From: a virus | Reading direction: 5' to 3' (one strand) | Length of the DNA: 46,270 nt | Virus record (IMG/VR): IMGVR_UViG_3300048929_000044 | Span: 1 to 46,270 of that record | Translations under genes and position numbers: made by a program | Shown here: positions 23,882-28,891 of the stretch, one piece after another | Layout: each line of letters begins with the position of its first letter | Position numbering within the stretch: position 1 is the first letter of the stretch | Notes under the pieces: model-generated | What the model was told of the DNA's origin: nothing | Seen by the model: only the letters and a program-made list of their open reading frames with translations | Database searches by the model: none

Positions 23882-24052
23882 TTAGAACGGGCATCCGCCC
23901 AGGAAATAACGTTGATTAAGCACTTCTAAGCGAGACAGGTTGAGGTACATACGCATGCGCTCTCTGTCACCCTTGTGACGCCACCACAGAGCTTGTGTCG
24001 TTGTCATGCGGCGCTGTAACTGGCTCTCTTTCACTGTTGTTGTCGGCTGCAT
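23882..24052 (-). CDS. Small basic protein (unassigned)
   Basis: A 56-residue protein starts at 24052 because AAGGAGG precedes it with 5-nt spacing. The alternative start 7 codons further back lacks such a site. It is Arg/Lys rich with M-R-M-Y-L-N-L-S-R-L near residue 35, so may bind nucleic acid. It overlaps the 23967-24128 frame in another frame. No family is recognised. Confidence 0.7.
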   Translation of the reverse strand: MQPTTTVKESQLQRRMTTTQALWWRHKGDRERMRMYLNLSRLEVLNQRYFLGGCPF

Positions 24053-24128
24053 GGAAACCTCCTTCGCTGCCAATTAAATCTTTCATCAGGTGGTAAAACT
24101 GCTCGTCTGACATATCTCTTATGCTCAT
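23967..24128 (-). CDS. Small acidic protein, coupled to kil
   Basis: A 53-residue frame starts at 24128, overlapping the kil stop as ATGA. It begins M-S-I-R-D-M-S-D-E-Q-F and ends polar. It has no strong ribosome site, so it depends on coupling from kil. It overlaps the 24052 gene by 86 nt in a different frame. Two protein-coding frames sharing sequence makes at least one of them less certain. Confidence 0.5.
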   Translation of the reverse strand: MSIRDMSDEQFYHLMKDLIGSEGGFHAADNNSEREPVTAPHDNDTSSVVASQG

Positions 24129-24271
24129 GATTTGCGGTACCACGGCATGCCAACTGCTGACTTCATCTGCTCATTGGCCTGCAGCCACATCTGAGCGTTA
24201 CCGAGATAGCGAGCGATAACAGCTTTGCTCTGCGCTGCCTTGAGCAGGCTGTGATTTATAACTGGTGACAT
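24125..24271 (-). CDS. kil: Kil-like cell division inhibitor
   Basis: A 48-residue protein starts at 24271 after CTGGAGGGTTT. By eye it aligns with lambda Kil through Q-S-K-A-V-I-A-R-Y-L-G-N near residue 13 and the following M-W-L-Q-A helix. Lambda Kil has a Q-T-K-F-T-I-A-T-F-I-G-D run at the same place. Lambda Kil blocks FtsZ. As in lambda, it follows cIII with a 16-nt overlap in the PL operon. Size and place agree. Sequence similarity is moderate. Confidence 0.72.
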   Translation of the reverse strand: MSPVINHSLLKAAQSKAVIARYLGNAQMWLQANEQMKSAVGMPWYRKS

Positions 24272-24390
24272 AAACCCTCCAGGTGCTTACGGGCAGCACG
24301 AATAAGACGGCGAACACGTTTGGATAATTCGGATTCAGCGGGGAAATAAGCGGACATGACGCCGCTACCCGCGAGGCTTAGTTGCATCAT
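24256..24390 (-). CDS. cIII: CIII-like protein
   Basis: A 44-residue protein starts at the first of two ATGs (24390; the second is 24387), after AAGGA. It fits lambda CIII: M-Q-L-S-L-A-G near the start against M-Q-Y-A-I-A-G, then P-A-E-S-E-L-S-K-R near residue 18, and a basic amphipathic helix (R-R-L-I-R-A-A-R-K). CIII inhibits FtsH so CII persists, favouring lysogeny. The cIII-kil order and overlap copy lambda, and cII is present on the right. Confidence 0.87.
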   Translation of the reverse strand: MMQLSLAGSGVMSAYFPAESELSKRVRRLIRAARKHLEGLCHQL

Positions 24391-24457
24391 GGGCTGGTTC
24401 CTTATGTTGTGTGTGATTGCATAGCGCTGCGTTCGTTGAGCGCACTGATATACAGTT

Positions 24458-24483
24458 AAAAAAATGCCCCCACAGTGGAGGGC
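24458..24483 (-). terminator. Terminator before cIII
   Basis: GCCCTCC and G-rich GGGGGC (24466-24483) form a stem with a 6-nt loop, followed by an A/T-rich run ATTTTTTT on the - strand. It sits in a 196-nt gap upstream of cIII. N-modified polymerase would pass it. The stem has a G-T pair, so strength is moderate. Confidence 0.65.
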
Positions 24484-24487
24484 AAAT

Positions 24488-24559
24488 ATGAAACGAGGTG
24501 ATCTAATCAGACACTATCGAATCGTCTCCGATAGTACGGTGCGGTATTACACCCAATAG
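24488..24559 (+). CDS. Possible 23-residue peptide antisense to the left operon
   Basis: A short + strand frame has GGAGGG at 24477-24482 and 5-nt spacing to its ATG. It reads M-K-R-G-D-L-I-R-H-Y-R and is basic. It lies in a gap of the leftward operon, opposite to its genes, and no promoter was found for it. The site overlaps the terminator stem, so the match may be chance. Confidence 0.3.
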   Translation: MKRGDLIRHYRIVSDSTVRYYTQ

Positions 24560-24586
24560 CTAACTCAGAGAATTAGCTATAAGCTG

Positions 24587-24814
24587 CTATTCGCTTGGTG
24601 GTTCAGGTAATGGCATCCAGTGGGTAATATCAAACACCTCCCATGGCTGACCATCATCATGTGGGTCATCCCAATATTTAAACGCCTGATAAGTTTCTTC
24701 ATGAGTGGGATAATCCCATCTAATTTCACCAATTCTTATTACGCCATTATTCATAACAAGCACTGGAGTTTCTGGTTCAGGAAGCTTCTCACAACACTTA
24801 ATCCACTCCATCAT
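24587..24814 (-). CDS. DUF551 protein
   Basis: A 75-residue protein carries the DUF551 pattern: W-I-K-C-C-E-K-L-P-E-P near residue 4, then P-V-L-V near 17, and the closing I-T-H-W-M-P-L-P-E-P-P. The second DUF551 protein in the window is at 18829. The start may be 24814 or 24811 because two ATGs are adjacent. It overlaps the upstream gene stop. The function is unknown. Confidence 0.82.
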   Translation of the reverse strand: MMEWIKCCEKLPEPETPVLVMNNGVIRIGEIRWDYPTHEETYQAFKYWDDPHDDGQPWEVFDITHWMPLPEPPSE

Positions 24815-25068
24815 TCATCCCCCAGAGCCTTGCTGATGGCTACCTTGGATTTCTGGATTGTCTCAATCCAGTCAGGAAATTTTACATTTTTGCCAGCCTC
24901 CAGAACTCTTGTTGCGTTTTGCAGAGCTTCGAGCAAATTAGGAGCTGCCTCCATAAGTCTCACATCGGCACGATGGATTTTTGTATCGTCAAACGTGAAA
25001 TAAACGCCATCATCGTTGAATCCAGCGCCAACAACATTCCACGGCCTTTTCATTCTTTCTACGGTCAT
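24811..25068 (-). CDS. Hypothetical protein
   Basis: An 85-residue protein has W-N-V-V-G-A-G-F-N-D near residue 10 and A-A-P-N-L-L-E-A-L-Q-N-A near 41. The latter helix is common in unassigned phage proteins of left operons. The last 25 residues form a basic helix. It is overlapped by the DUF551 gene (ATGA). No function is known. Confidence 0.78.
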   Translation of the reverse strand: MTVERMKRPWNVVGAGFNDDGVYFTFDDTKIHRADVRLMEAAPNLLEALQNATRVLEAGKNVKFPDWIETIQKSKVAISKALGDE

Positions 25069-25105
25069 TATTCACCTCTGTGGCTTGCTGCCAAAAGAAG
25101 GACGA

Positions 25106-25402
25106 CTATGCGGCCTCGTCATAATCCACGTATGCCATCCATAGCAATTCGTGCATCACTTCCCAGAATCTTTCGCTACATGAAATCCCTGATGCGCCGC
25201 CTGAAATAAATCCTCTCTTTCGCCAATCAGAAAGGATATCCCTCTCTTCTTTGTTTATTTTGGTTGGGTCGAGTTTGCCGACGTTGAGCAAACAATATTG
25301 AACATATGGGATTAGCCTTAGCTCACGCTGAGTAATCTCCTTTCCCATCAACTCAACCCCGCGCTGCTTTATTTCTTCAGTTAACTCTCCACGCTTTCCC
25401 AT
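25106..25402 (-). CDS. Hypothetical protein downstream of N
   Basis: A 98-residue protein is helical and charged with R-G-E-L-T-E-E-I-K near residue 4 and I-T-Q-R-E-L-R-L-I-P-Y-V-Q-Y-C near 23. A similar N-terminal pattern is found near N genes of other lambdoid phages, as far as I recall. It lies 2 nt from the N-like gene. No mechanism is known. Confidence 0.75.
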   Translation of the reverse strand: MGKRGELTEEIKQRGVELMGKEITQRELRLIPYVQYCLLNVGKLDPTKINKEERDILSDWRKRGFISGGASGISCSERFWEVMHELLWMAYVDYDEAA

Positions 25403-25404
25403 AA

Positions 25405-25662
25405 CTACCTCGCTGTTACGTTATTAGACTTACGATGACCAGCTGCGAAAAGCGCAACCTCTGGCAGACACACAGCGCCACCTTCAACTTCCTTCTGACG
25501 CGTTCCGGCAAGCGAAATGGCTCTTGAAACACGCTCACTACAGCCTTCCGACAGCCGTGAAAATGCACGGTCAATCTTTTTACAGTAGGCTTTCATCTCT
25601 AACTTCTCCGCCGCCTTTTTTGCGTTAAAAGCTGCAAGGCGACGAGCTTGATTTCTGTTCAT
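25405..25662 (-). CDS. N: N-type early antiterminator
   Basis: An 85-residue protein starts at 25662, preceded by AGGGGG with 7-nt spacing. The longer frame, beginning at 25719 or 25743, adds a leader without such a site. The N-terminal arginine-rich helix (N-R-N-Q-A-R-R-L-A-A-F-N-A-K-K) should bind boxB. The C-terminal half matches P22 gp24 (N): A-I-S-L-A-G-T-R-Q-K-E-V-E-G-G near residue 45, then L-P-E-V-A-L-F-A-A-G-H-R-K-S. It is the first gene of the PL operon, downstream of nutL, exactly as expected. Confidence 0.88.
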   Translation of the reverse strand: MNRNQARRLAAFNAKKAAEKLEMKAYCKKIDRAFSRLSEGCSERVSRAISLAGTRQKEVEGGAVCLPEVALFAAGHRKSNNVTAR

Positions 25663-25696
25663 ATGGATACCCCCTGTGAATGCTTTGGTGATTGAA

Positions 25697-25719
25697 TGGC
25701 CGGTGCTGATCTCCGGCAT
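25697..25719. repeat. 23-nt repeat shared with 35803-35825
   Basis: Reading ATGCCGGAGATCAGCACCGG on the - strand, this matches 35803-35825 (+ strand) with one mismatch. Each copy contains CCGG arms and starts with an ATG. A second 20-nt repeat pair is at 25865-25884 and 35713-35732. Both elements lie in leader regions of transcription units (left and late). The meaning is not known. Confidence 0.8.
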
Positions 25720-25864
25720 GACTATCAGCAACCTAGTTGACACCGGAGTTTCACCGGGGCGAAGGTTTCAGTTGCTGTTTATTGGGCTAACACTGGACTT
25801 TAGGGCCGCTTACTCAACATTTTTTGCGTCCAGTCAGGCACGTTACCCATCAGGTCTTACACTT

Positions 25865-25884
25865 GCGCATCAGCCTGCGCATTC
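25865..25884. repeat. 20-nt repeat shared with 35713-35732
   Basis: On the - strand it reads GAATGCGCAGGCTGATGCGC, identical to the + strand at 35713-35732. It follows nutL boxB by about 26 nt. It may be a shared leader element or a short region that aided mosaic exchange. Confidence 0.85.
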
Positions 25885-25910
25885 ATCCAATCCCGAAGCA
25901 TTCACTTCGG

Positions 25911-25944
25911 CCTCAGATTCTGAGGATTAAATTTTTAAAGAGCA
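25911..25944 (-). promoter_or_regulatory. nutL: nutL: boxA and boxB
   Basis: On the - strand, TGCTCTTTAA (25935-25944) is boxA, and after 9 nt a 15-nt boxB hairpin, CCTCAGAATCTGAGG (25911-25925), follows. The stem of five pairs and pentaloop GAATC fit the N-binding fold. It lies about 40 nt after PL. nutR has the same spacing and nearly the same boxB. Confidence 0.9.
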
Positions 25945-25984
25945 TTCACCGTCCTGGTGAGTAGTGCGTCCTGCTGATGGACTA

Positions 25985-26013
25985 ACTATATCCAAAGCTA
26001 TTATTACTGTAAA
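25985..26013 (-). promoter_or_regulatory. pL: PL promoter
   Basis: On the - strand, -35 TTTACA (26008-26013) and -10 TATAGT (25985-25990) are 17 nt apart. OL1 lies over the spacer and -10, as OR1 does over PR. The PR promoter has the same build. Transcription would begin near 25978 and lead to nutL and N. Confidence 0.88.
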
Positions 26014-26047
26014 TAGCTAAAGGTATAATTTAATTGCTTTGGTTATT
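25987..26047. promoter_or_regulatory. Left operators OL1, OL2, OL3
   Basis: Three 16-bp sites share a consensus AATAGCTTTGGCTATT. OL1 is 25987-26002 (- strand orientation), OL2 is 26012-26027 and OL3 is 26032-26047. They are spaced about 25 and 20 bp from start to start. OL1 overlaps PL, so repressor binding would block it. The match to OR sites makes this the CI/Cro operator. Confidence 0.85.
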
Positions 26048-26111
26048 TTGTGTTTGATATCTAAAGGAATTTATTTTTACTAGAAAGTGATATTTTGCGG
26101 ATTTCAGGCAA

Positions 26112-26134
26112 TAAAAAACCCGCCGAAGCGGGTT
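26112..26134 (-). terminator. cI terminator
   Basis: AACCCGC and GCGGGTT form a 7-bp stem with loop CGAA (26117-26134), followed by T6 on the - strand. It starts 17 nt after the cI stop. The GGCGGGTTTTTTATTGCCT stretch is the same sequence found at the 7437 terminator. Confidence 0.92.
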
Positions 26135-26150
26135 TGGTAGGTTTTGTGTG

Positions 26151-26882
26151 TTAGTAGTCTACGACAGACCACCAGAAAATCCTTCCGATGATCTCAATAT
26201 CACTAAGGTTCTTTTCTTCTTGTGGGTATTCAGAGGAATTGAAACTTCTGATGCTTATCTTCTCCGGTCCTGAGCGGAAGAGAATCTTGATGCGCTTCCA
26301 GCCATTCTCGTTAATGGCGTAGATTTTCCCGTCCACTATTTTTTTATCGTTAGTATTAACAGCTACTGTCGTGCCATCAGGTATGTTTGGCTCCATGCTG
26401 TTACCGCGAGCTGGGAAGCATATAACGCCACTTCCGTCACTGTTAGCCCCAACTCTACGAAGGGTTGATTTAGAAAAACGCAACATGAAGCCATTGTGAT
26501 CCTCATCAATCACTCGGCCATCTCCACATGCAAATTCAATGTCCTTCAGGTAAGGGATTTCAACCTCATCCCCCCTTAAAGGTGTGCTTTCATCCCATGG
26601 TTCCAAAGACCCCCATGTACTTTCATGAGGAATAGAAGACTTTGGATTAGAAGGCACAGCACCTTCATCACGCATAGGTTCCGTACCATCAGAAAGCCAT
26701 TCCGGGCGAACTCCAAGCACTTTCGAAATTTCAAAAAGTTTGCGCGTATTGCGTGTCTTCCCTGAGGTTAACTTCCAGACACTTGGCTGAGCCATGCCAA
26801 CGGCGTCACCAAGCGAGGCCTGCGTATAGCCTGCCTGCTCCATAGCGTATGTGAGTCTTTGAGCGAGAGTATCTAGTTTCAT
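26151..26882 (-). CDS. cI: CI-type repressor with S24 autocleavage domain
   Basis: A 243-residue repressor keeps PL and PR off in the lysogen. The N-terminal helix-turn-helix lies at 20-41 (T-Q-A-S-L-G-D-A-V-G-M-A-Q-P-S-V). The C-terminal LexA-like domain has S162 in G-N-S-M-E and K199 in R-I-K-I-L-F-R. The 37-residue spacing equals UmuD's Ser60-Lys97. A Cys119-Gly120 cleavage site lies ahead of it. It should self-cleave on SOS induction. The promoter PRM leaves little or no leader. Confidence 0.95.
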   Translation of the reverse strand: MKLDTLAQRLTYAMEQAGYTQASLGDAVGMAQPSVWKLTSGKTRNTRKLFEISKVLGVRPEWLSDGTEPMRDEGAVPSNPKSSIPHESTWGSLEPWDESTPLRGDEVEIPYLKDIEFACGDGRVIDEDHNGFMLRFSKSTLRRVGANSDGSGVICFPARGNSMEPNIPDGTTVAVNTNDKKIVDGKIYAINENGWKRIKILFRSGPEKISIRSFNSSEYPQEEKNLSDIEIIGRIFWWSVVDY

Positions 26883-26888
26883 GCCAAC

Positions 26889-26916
26889 AACCTATAGCAA
26901 AGCTATTTCTAGTCAA
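26889..26916 (-). promoter_or_regulatory. pRM: PRM promoter for cI
   Basis: On the - strand, TTGACT (26911-26916) and TAGGTT (26889-26894) are 16 nt apart, close to the cI start at 26882. This suggests a leaderless or nearly leaderless transcript as in lambda. OR3 overlaps it. The -10 is weak, as expected for a promoter needing activation by CI. Confidence 0.65.
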
Positions 26917-26956
26917 ATACCCAAAGCTATTTACTTTCTGAATAGCTTTGGCTATT
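26892..26956. promoter_or_regulatory. Right operators OR1, OR2, OR3
   Basis: OR1 (26941-26956) is the best 16-bp site, an AATAGC/GCTATT dyad. OR2 (26916-26931) differs from it at one position (opposite strand). OR3 (26892-26907) has a shifted spacer and its own 13-bp dyad, ATAGC-AAA-GCTAT at 26894-26906. OR1 overlaps PR, and OR3 overlaps PRM. The two half-site-like GCTATT motifs in the first codons of cro are noted separately. Confidence 0.87.
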
Positions 26957-26958
26957 AT
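26930..26958 (+). promoter_or_regulatory. pR: PR promoter
   Basis: -35 TTTACT (26930-26935) and -10 TATTAT (26953-26958) are 17 nt apart. OR1 covers the spacer and part of the -10. It drives cro, cII, replication and Q. Its likeness to PL supports both calls. Confidence 0.9.
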
Positions 26959-26988
26959 GGTAATTGAAAACACAGCAGGAGCTATTTT

Positions 26989-27219
26989 ATGGTCAACAAA
27001 GCTATTAAATCGGCTATTGACTCAGTAGGAAGTCAGCAGAAGCTTGCTGATGCCTGCGGAGTTAAGCAGCCGTCTGTATGGGCTTGGTTGCACGGGAAGA
27101 AAAAGGTATCCGCAGAAAATGCCAAGCGCATCGAAATGGCTACCAATGGAGATGTCCCTGCTTACCTGGTTCGCCCTGATTTATCTGACTTGTTCCCCCA
27201 TCCGAACAAAGCAGCTTAA
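26989..27219 (+). CDS. cro: Cro-like repressor
   Basis: A 76-residue protein has a helix-turn-helix with Q-Q-K-L-A-D-A-C-G-V-K-Q-P-S-V-W near residue 16, of the YdaS/P22-Cro type. It starts at 26989 after AGGAG with 7-nt spacing. Its gene follows PR and is divergent from cI. Cro would bind the same 16-bp operators as CI and favour lytic growth by repressing PRM. The second half is helical and polar. Confidence 0.92.
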   Translation: MVNKAIKSAIDSVGSQQKLADACGVKQPSVWAWLHGKKKVSAENAKRIEMATNGDVPAYLVRPDLSDLFPHPNKAA

Positions 27220-27233
27220 GCAGTAAGAAGTAC

Positions 27234-27267
27234 CGCTCTTTAATAATCTGCCCCTCAGAACCTGAGG
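27234..27267 (+). promoter_or_regulatory. nutR: nutR: boxA and boxB
   Basis: CGCTCTTTAA (27234-27243) is boxA. After 9 nt, CCTCAGAACCTGAGG (27253-27267) is a 15-nt boxB with loop GAACC. It lies between cro and cII as in lambda. A further stem ACGCATC/GATGCGT at about 27275-27292 marks the tR1-like region before cII. Confidence 0.9.
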
Positions 27268-27325
27268 ACAACCAACGCATCAACCGATGCGTAACTAACT
27301 ATTTAACTAAGGAAAATAATATTTT

Positions 27326-27616
27326 ATGGAGCTTGCAAAAGACAGCAAAAAGGTACGCGAAGTGGAAACAGAGCTTCGTGCCCGACTCGTTTCAATGGGT
27401 CAGACAAATTTCGCAAAGATGGCGGGATGGGCCGATTCAAAGGTGAGTCGATTAAACATCCACGACATGGCTGTGACGTTCGTTCTTCTGGAGAAAGTCT
27501 GGGAGACAAGCCTGATTCGTGAAGTGGCGAGACAGGCTATTGCAGCTGTGATGCCAGAAAGCAAAAAACGCCCAGCTGTAACTGAGCGTTTAGAGCAAAT
27601 CACATTGGATTTTTGA
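27326..27616 (+). CDS. cII: CII-like transcription activator
   Basis: A 96-residue protein fits lambda CII: R-E-V-E-T-E-L-R-A-R-L near residue 11, the helix-turn-helix about Q-T-N-F-A-K-M-A-G-W-A-D-S-K-V-S-R, and the C-terminal K-K-R-P-A-V-T-E-R-L-E-Q-I (lambda K-K-R-P-A-A-T-E-R-S-E-Q-I). It should activate PRE, PI and PaQ-like promoters. A classical TTGC-N6-TTGC site was not found. CIII is present as its protector. Confidence 0.93.
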   Translation: MELAKDSKKVREVETELRARLVSMGQTNFAKMAGWADSKVSRLNIHDMAVTFVLLEKVWETSLIREVARQAIAAVMPESKKRPAVTERLEQITLDF

Positions 27617-27659
27617 GTCACTGTGTTACGTCAACAACACTAACTACAGGAGTAATTAT

Positions 27660-27920
27660 ATGCGAAAAAATACCGAATTGCACAAAGAAGTTAAGCGTTC
27701 TCGCTTCCTTCAATCCATTGAACCAAACACCGCAATGATGTTTTCCAGCGTAGCTAAGTTTGAGCTTATGAAGTCTGAAGCTAAGGCTCTCCTGAAGGAT
27801 TTGCCGGTTGAAGACGGATATACGTTCATTCCAAATTCCTTCCTCGAAAGGCTTCTCAAGCAGGACTTCTCTGTAGAGCAGTTCAACGAGATCCTGAAAG
27901 TATTCCGTGAGGGTCGATAG
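27660..27920 (+). CDS. Hypothetical protein between cII and replication genes
   Basis: An 86-residue protein has a basic start (E-L-H-K-E-V-K-R-S-R near residue 6) and a helical C-terminal region (F-S-V-E-Q-F-N-E-I-L-K-V-F near 69). It ends 2 nt before the initiator ATG. It could be a replication accessory, as genes in that place often are. The family is not recognised. It has AGGAGTAAT as ribosome site at 27648. Confidence 0.8.
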   Translation: MRKNTELHKEVKRSRFLQSIEPNTAMMFSSVAKFELMKSEAKALLKDLPVEDGYTFIPNSFLERLLKQDFSVEQFNEILKVFREGR

Positions 27921-27922
27921 CC

Positions 27923-28891
27923 ATGGAAAGCACTGCAATTGTTTACGATTTCAGCGCCGCACACGAGCGCAGGAGTTCCCGGATGGAAAACCAAAAACAG
28001 GGTCACTTTGCTCTGTTCAGGAGTCTTCTGTCAAAGGATTGGGCGACTGATACAGCCAAGTTTGCATTGTGGGTAAGGATTATCGGTCTTGCTCAGTACA
28101 AGCCACGTAGCGTTGAATTTGACGGCGTGAAATGGGACTTACAGCCTGGACAGCTTGTGACGAAAATCTCCTATCTGGCGAGGAAGCTTAAAGACTCTCA
28201 AGGCAATGAGAAGTCCGCTAAACAGGTTCGCGACATGCTCGAATTCTTCGCAAAAGAGAAGATGATCACCTTCGCTGGGAACCGTCATGGAACTGTGATT
28301 TCGGTCATAAATTATACAGATTATCAGGCCGATTTTGAGGTAACAAAGCAGGTAACTAACGAGGTAACAAACAAACACAGCAACCACGCGGCCTCGGAAG
28401 TTATTGAGGTAACAAAGCATGTAACTAACGAGGTAGAGCAGAGTAAGAAGTTATTAGAACAAGAATATAAAAACATTACCCAAACCCACGAAGTGGGCTT
28501 GTCTGGTGATGAAAAATTAACACCCCGTCAGAAAGGCACTAACCCCCGTGCTAAGAAAACCAACAAGCGATCAGCGCTACTGACATTCGACCGCGAGCGT
28601 TTCAAAGATACGTGGAACTGCAAAGCTAAACGCCTCGGAATGCCAACCATCCTGAGCATTACCAAAACCACTGAGGCCGGAATCAATCGCCTCTGGGATT
28701 CGTACCTGAAGCAGTGCAAAGAGCTTGGCAAGGAGCCGCGTGATATCGACAGCATCCTGAACGGATACATCGAGCATGGGTATAAGCCGACTCAATGGGC
28801 GCTAGGTGGCAACCCTGAAGGAAAGGTATACGGGATTGATACAGCCCTCACGCAGAAGAAGATTGACGAGATTTTAGGAGCGGGAAGCTGA
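27923..28891 (+). CDS. O-like replication initiator with internal origin
   Basis: A 322-residue protein begins with a winged-helix domain in residues 25-135 (L-L-S-K-D-W-A-T-D-T-A near 34; Y-L-A-R-K-L-K-D-S near 84). A linker follows with repeated E-V-T-K/N units (138-170), which are the protein face of the DNA iterons at 28337-28441. The C-terminal 110 residues are helical and should contact the helicase. As in lambda O, the origin lies inside the gene. The next gene overlaps its stop by 1 nt. Confidence 0.9.
   Translation: MESTAIVYDFSAAHERRSSRMENQKQGHFALFRSLLSKDWATDTAKFALWVRIIGLAQYKPRSVEFDGVKWDLQPGQLVTKISYLARKLKDSQGNEKSAKQVRDMLEFFAKEKMITFAGNRHGTVISVINYTDYQADFEVTKQVTNEVTNKHSNHAASEVIEVTKHVTNEVEQSKKLLEQEYKNITQTHEVGLSGDEKLTPRQKGTNPRAKKTNKRSALLTFDRERFKDTWNCKAKRLGMPTILSITKTTEAGINRLWDSYLKQCKELGKEPRDIDSILNGYIEHGYKPTQWALGGNPEGKVYGIDTALTQKKIDEILGAGS
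28337..28485. other. ori: Replication origin: 12-bp iterons and A/T-rich segment
   Basis: Two clusters of three tandem 12-bp repeats, consensus GAGGTAACWAAS, occur at 28337-28372 and 28406-28441, 69 bp apart. They are followed by an A/T-rich stretch (about 28440-28485) that could open first. The layout equals lambda ori within O. The repeats also encode E-V-T repeats in the protein, so the initiator would bind its own gene. Confidence 0.87.

Larger units (their letters stand above)
24391..24586. other. Non-coding structured gap before cIII
   Basis: No convincing leftward gene occurs here. It holds the terminator at 24458-24483 and two further inverted repeats: ACTATCG with CGATAGT (24513-24534) and TAGCTAA with TTAGCTA (about 24557-24580). 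These could be untranslated leader structures affecting cIII/kil expression. A short + strand frame at 24488 is listed separately. Confidence 0.5.

Noticed and set aside
24431-24455. Second LexA box near ATATACAGTT
   Set aside because: The 3' half is good, but ten bases upstream is GCG instead of CTG.
25676-25930. 84-residue + strand frame in the left leader
   Set aside because: It is antisense to N leader and nutL, with no promoter and no start site.
27200-27330. CII target site TTGC-N6-TTGC for PRE
   Set aside because: No such pair was found on either strand near cII. The CII helix-turn-helix here may use another sequence.
28337-28441. CRISPR-like array
   Set aside because: The 12-bp units are tandem with no spacers and fit origin iterons.
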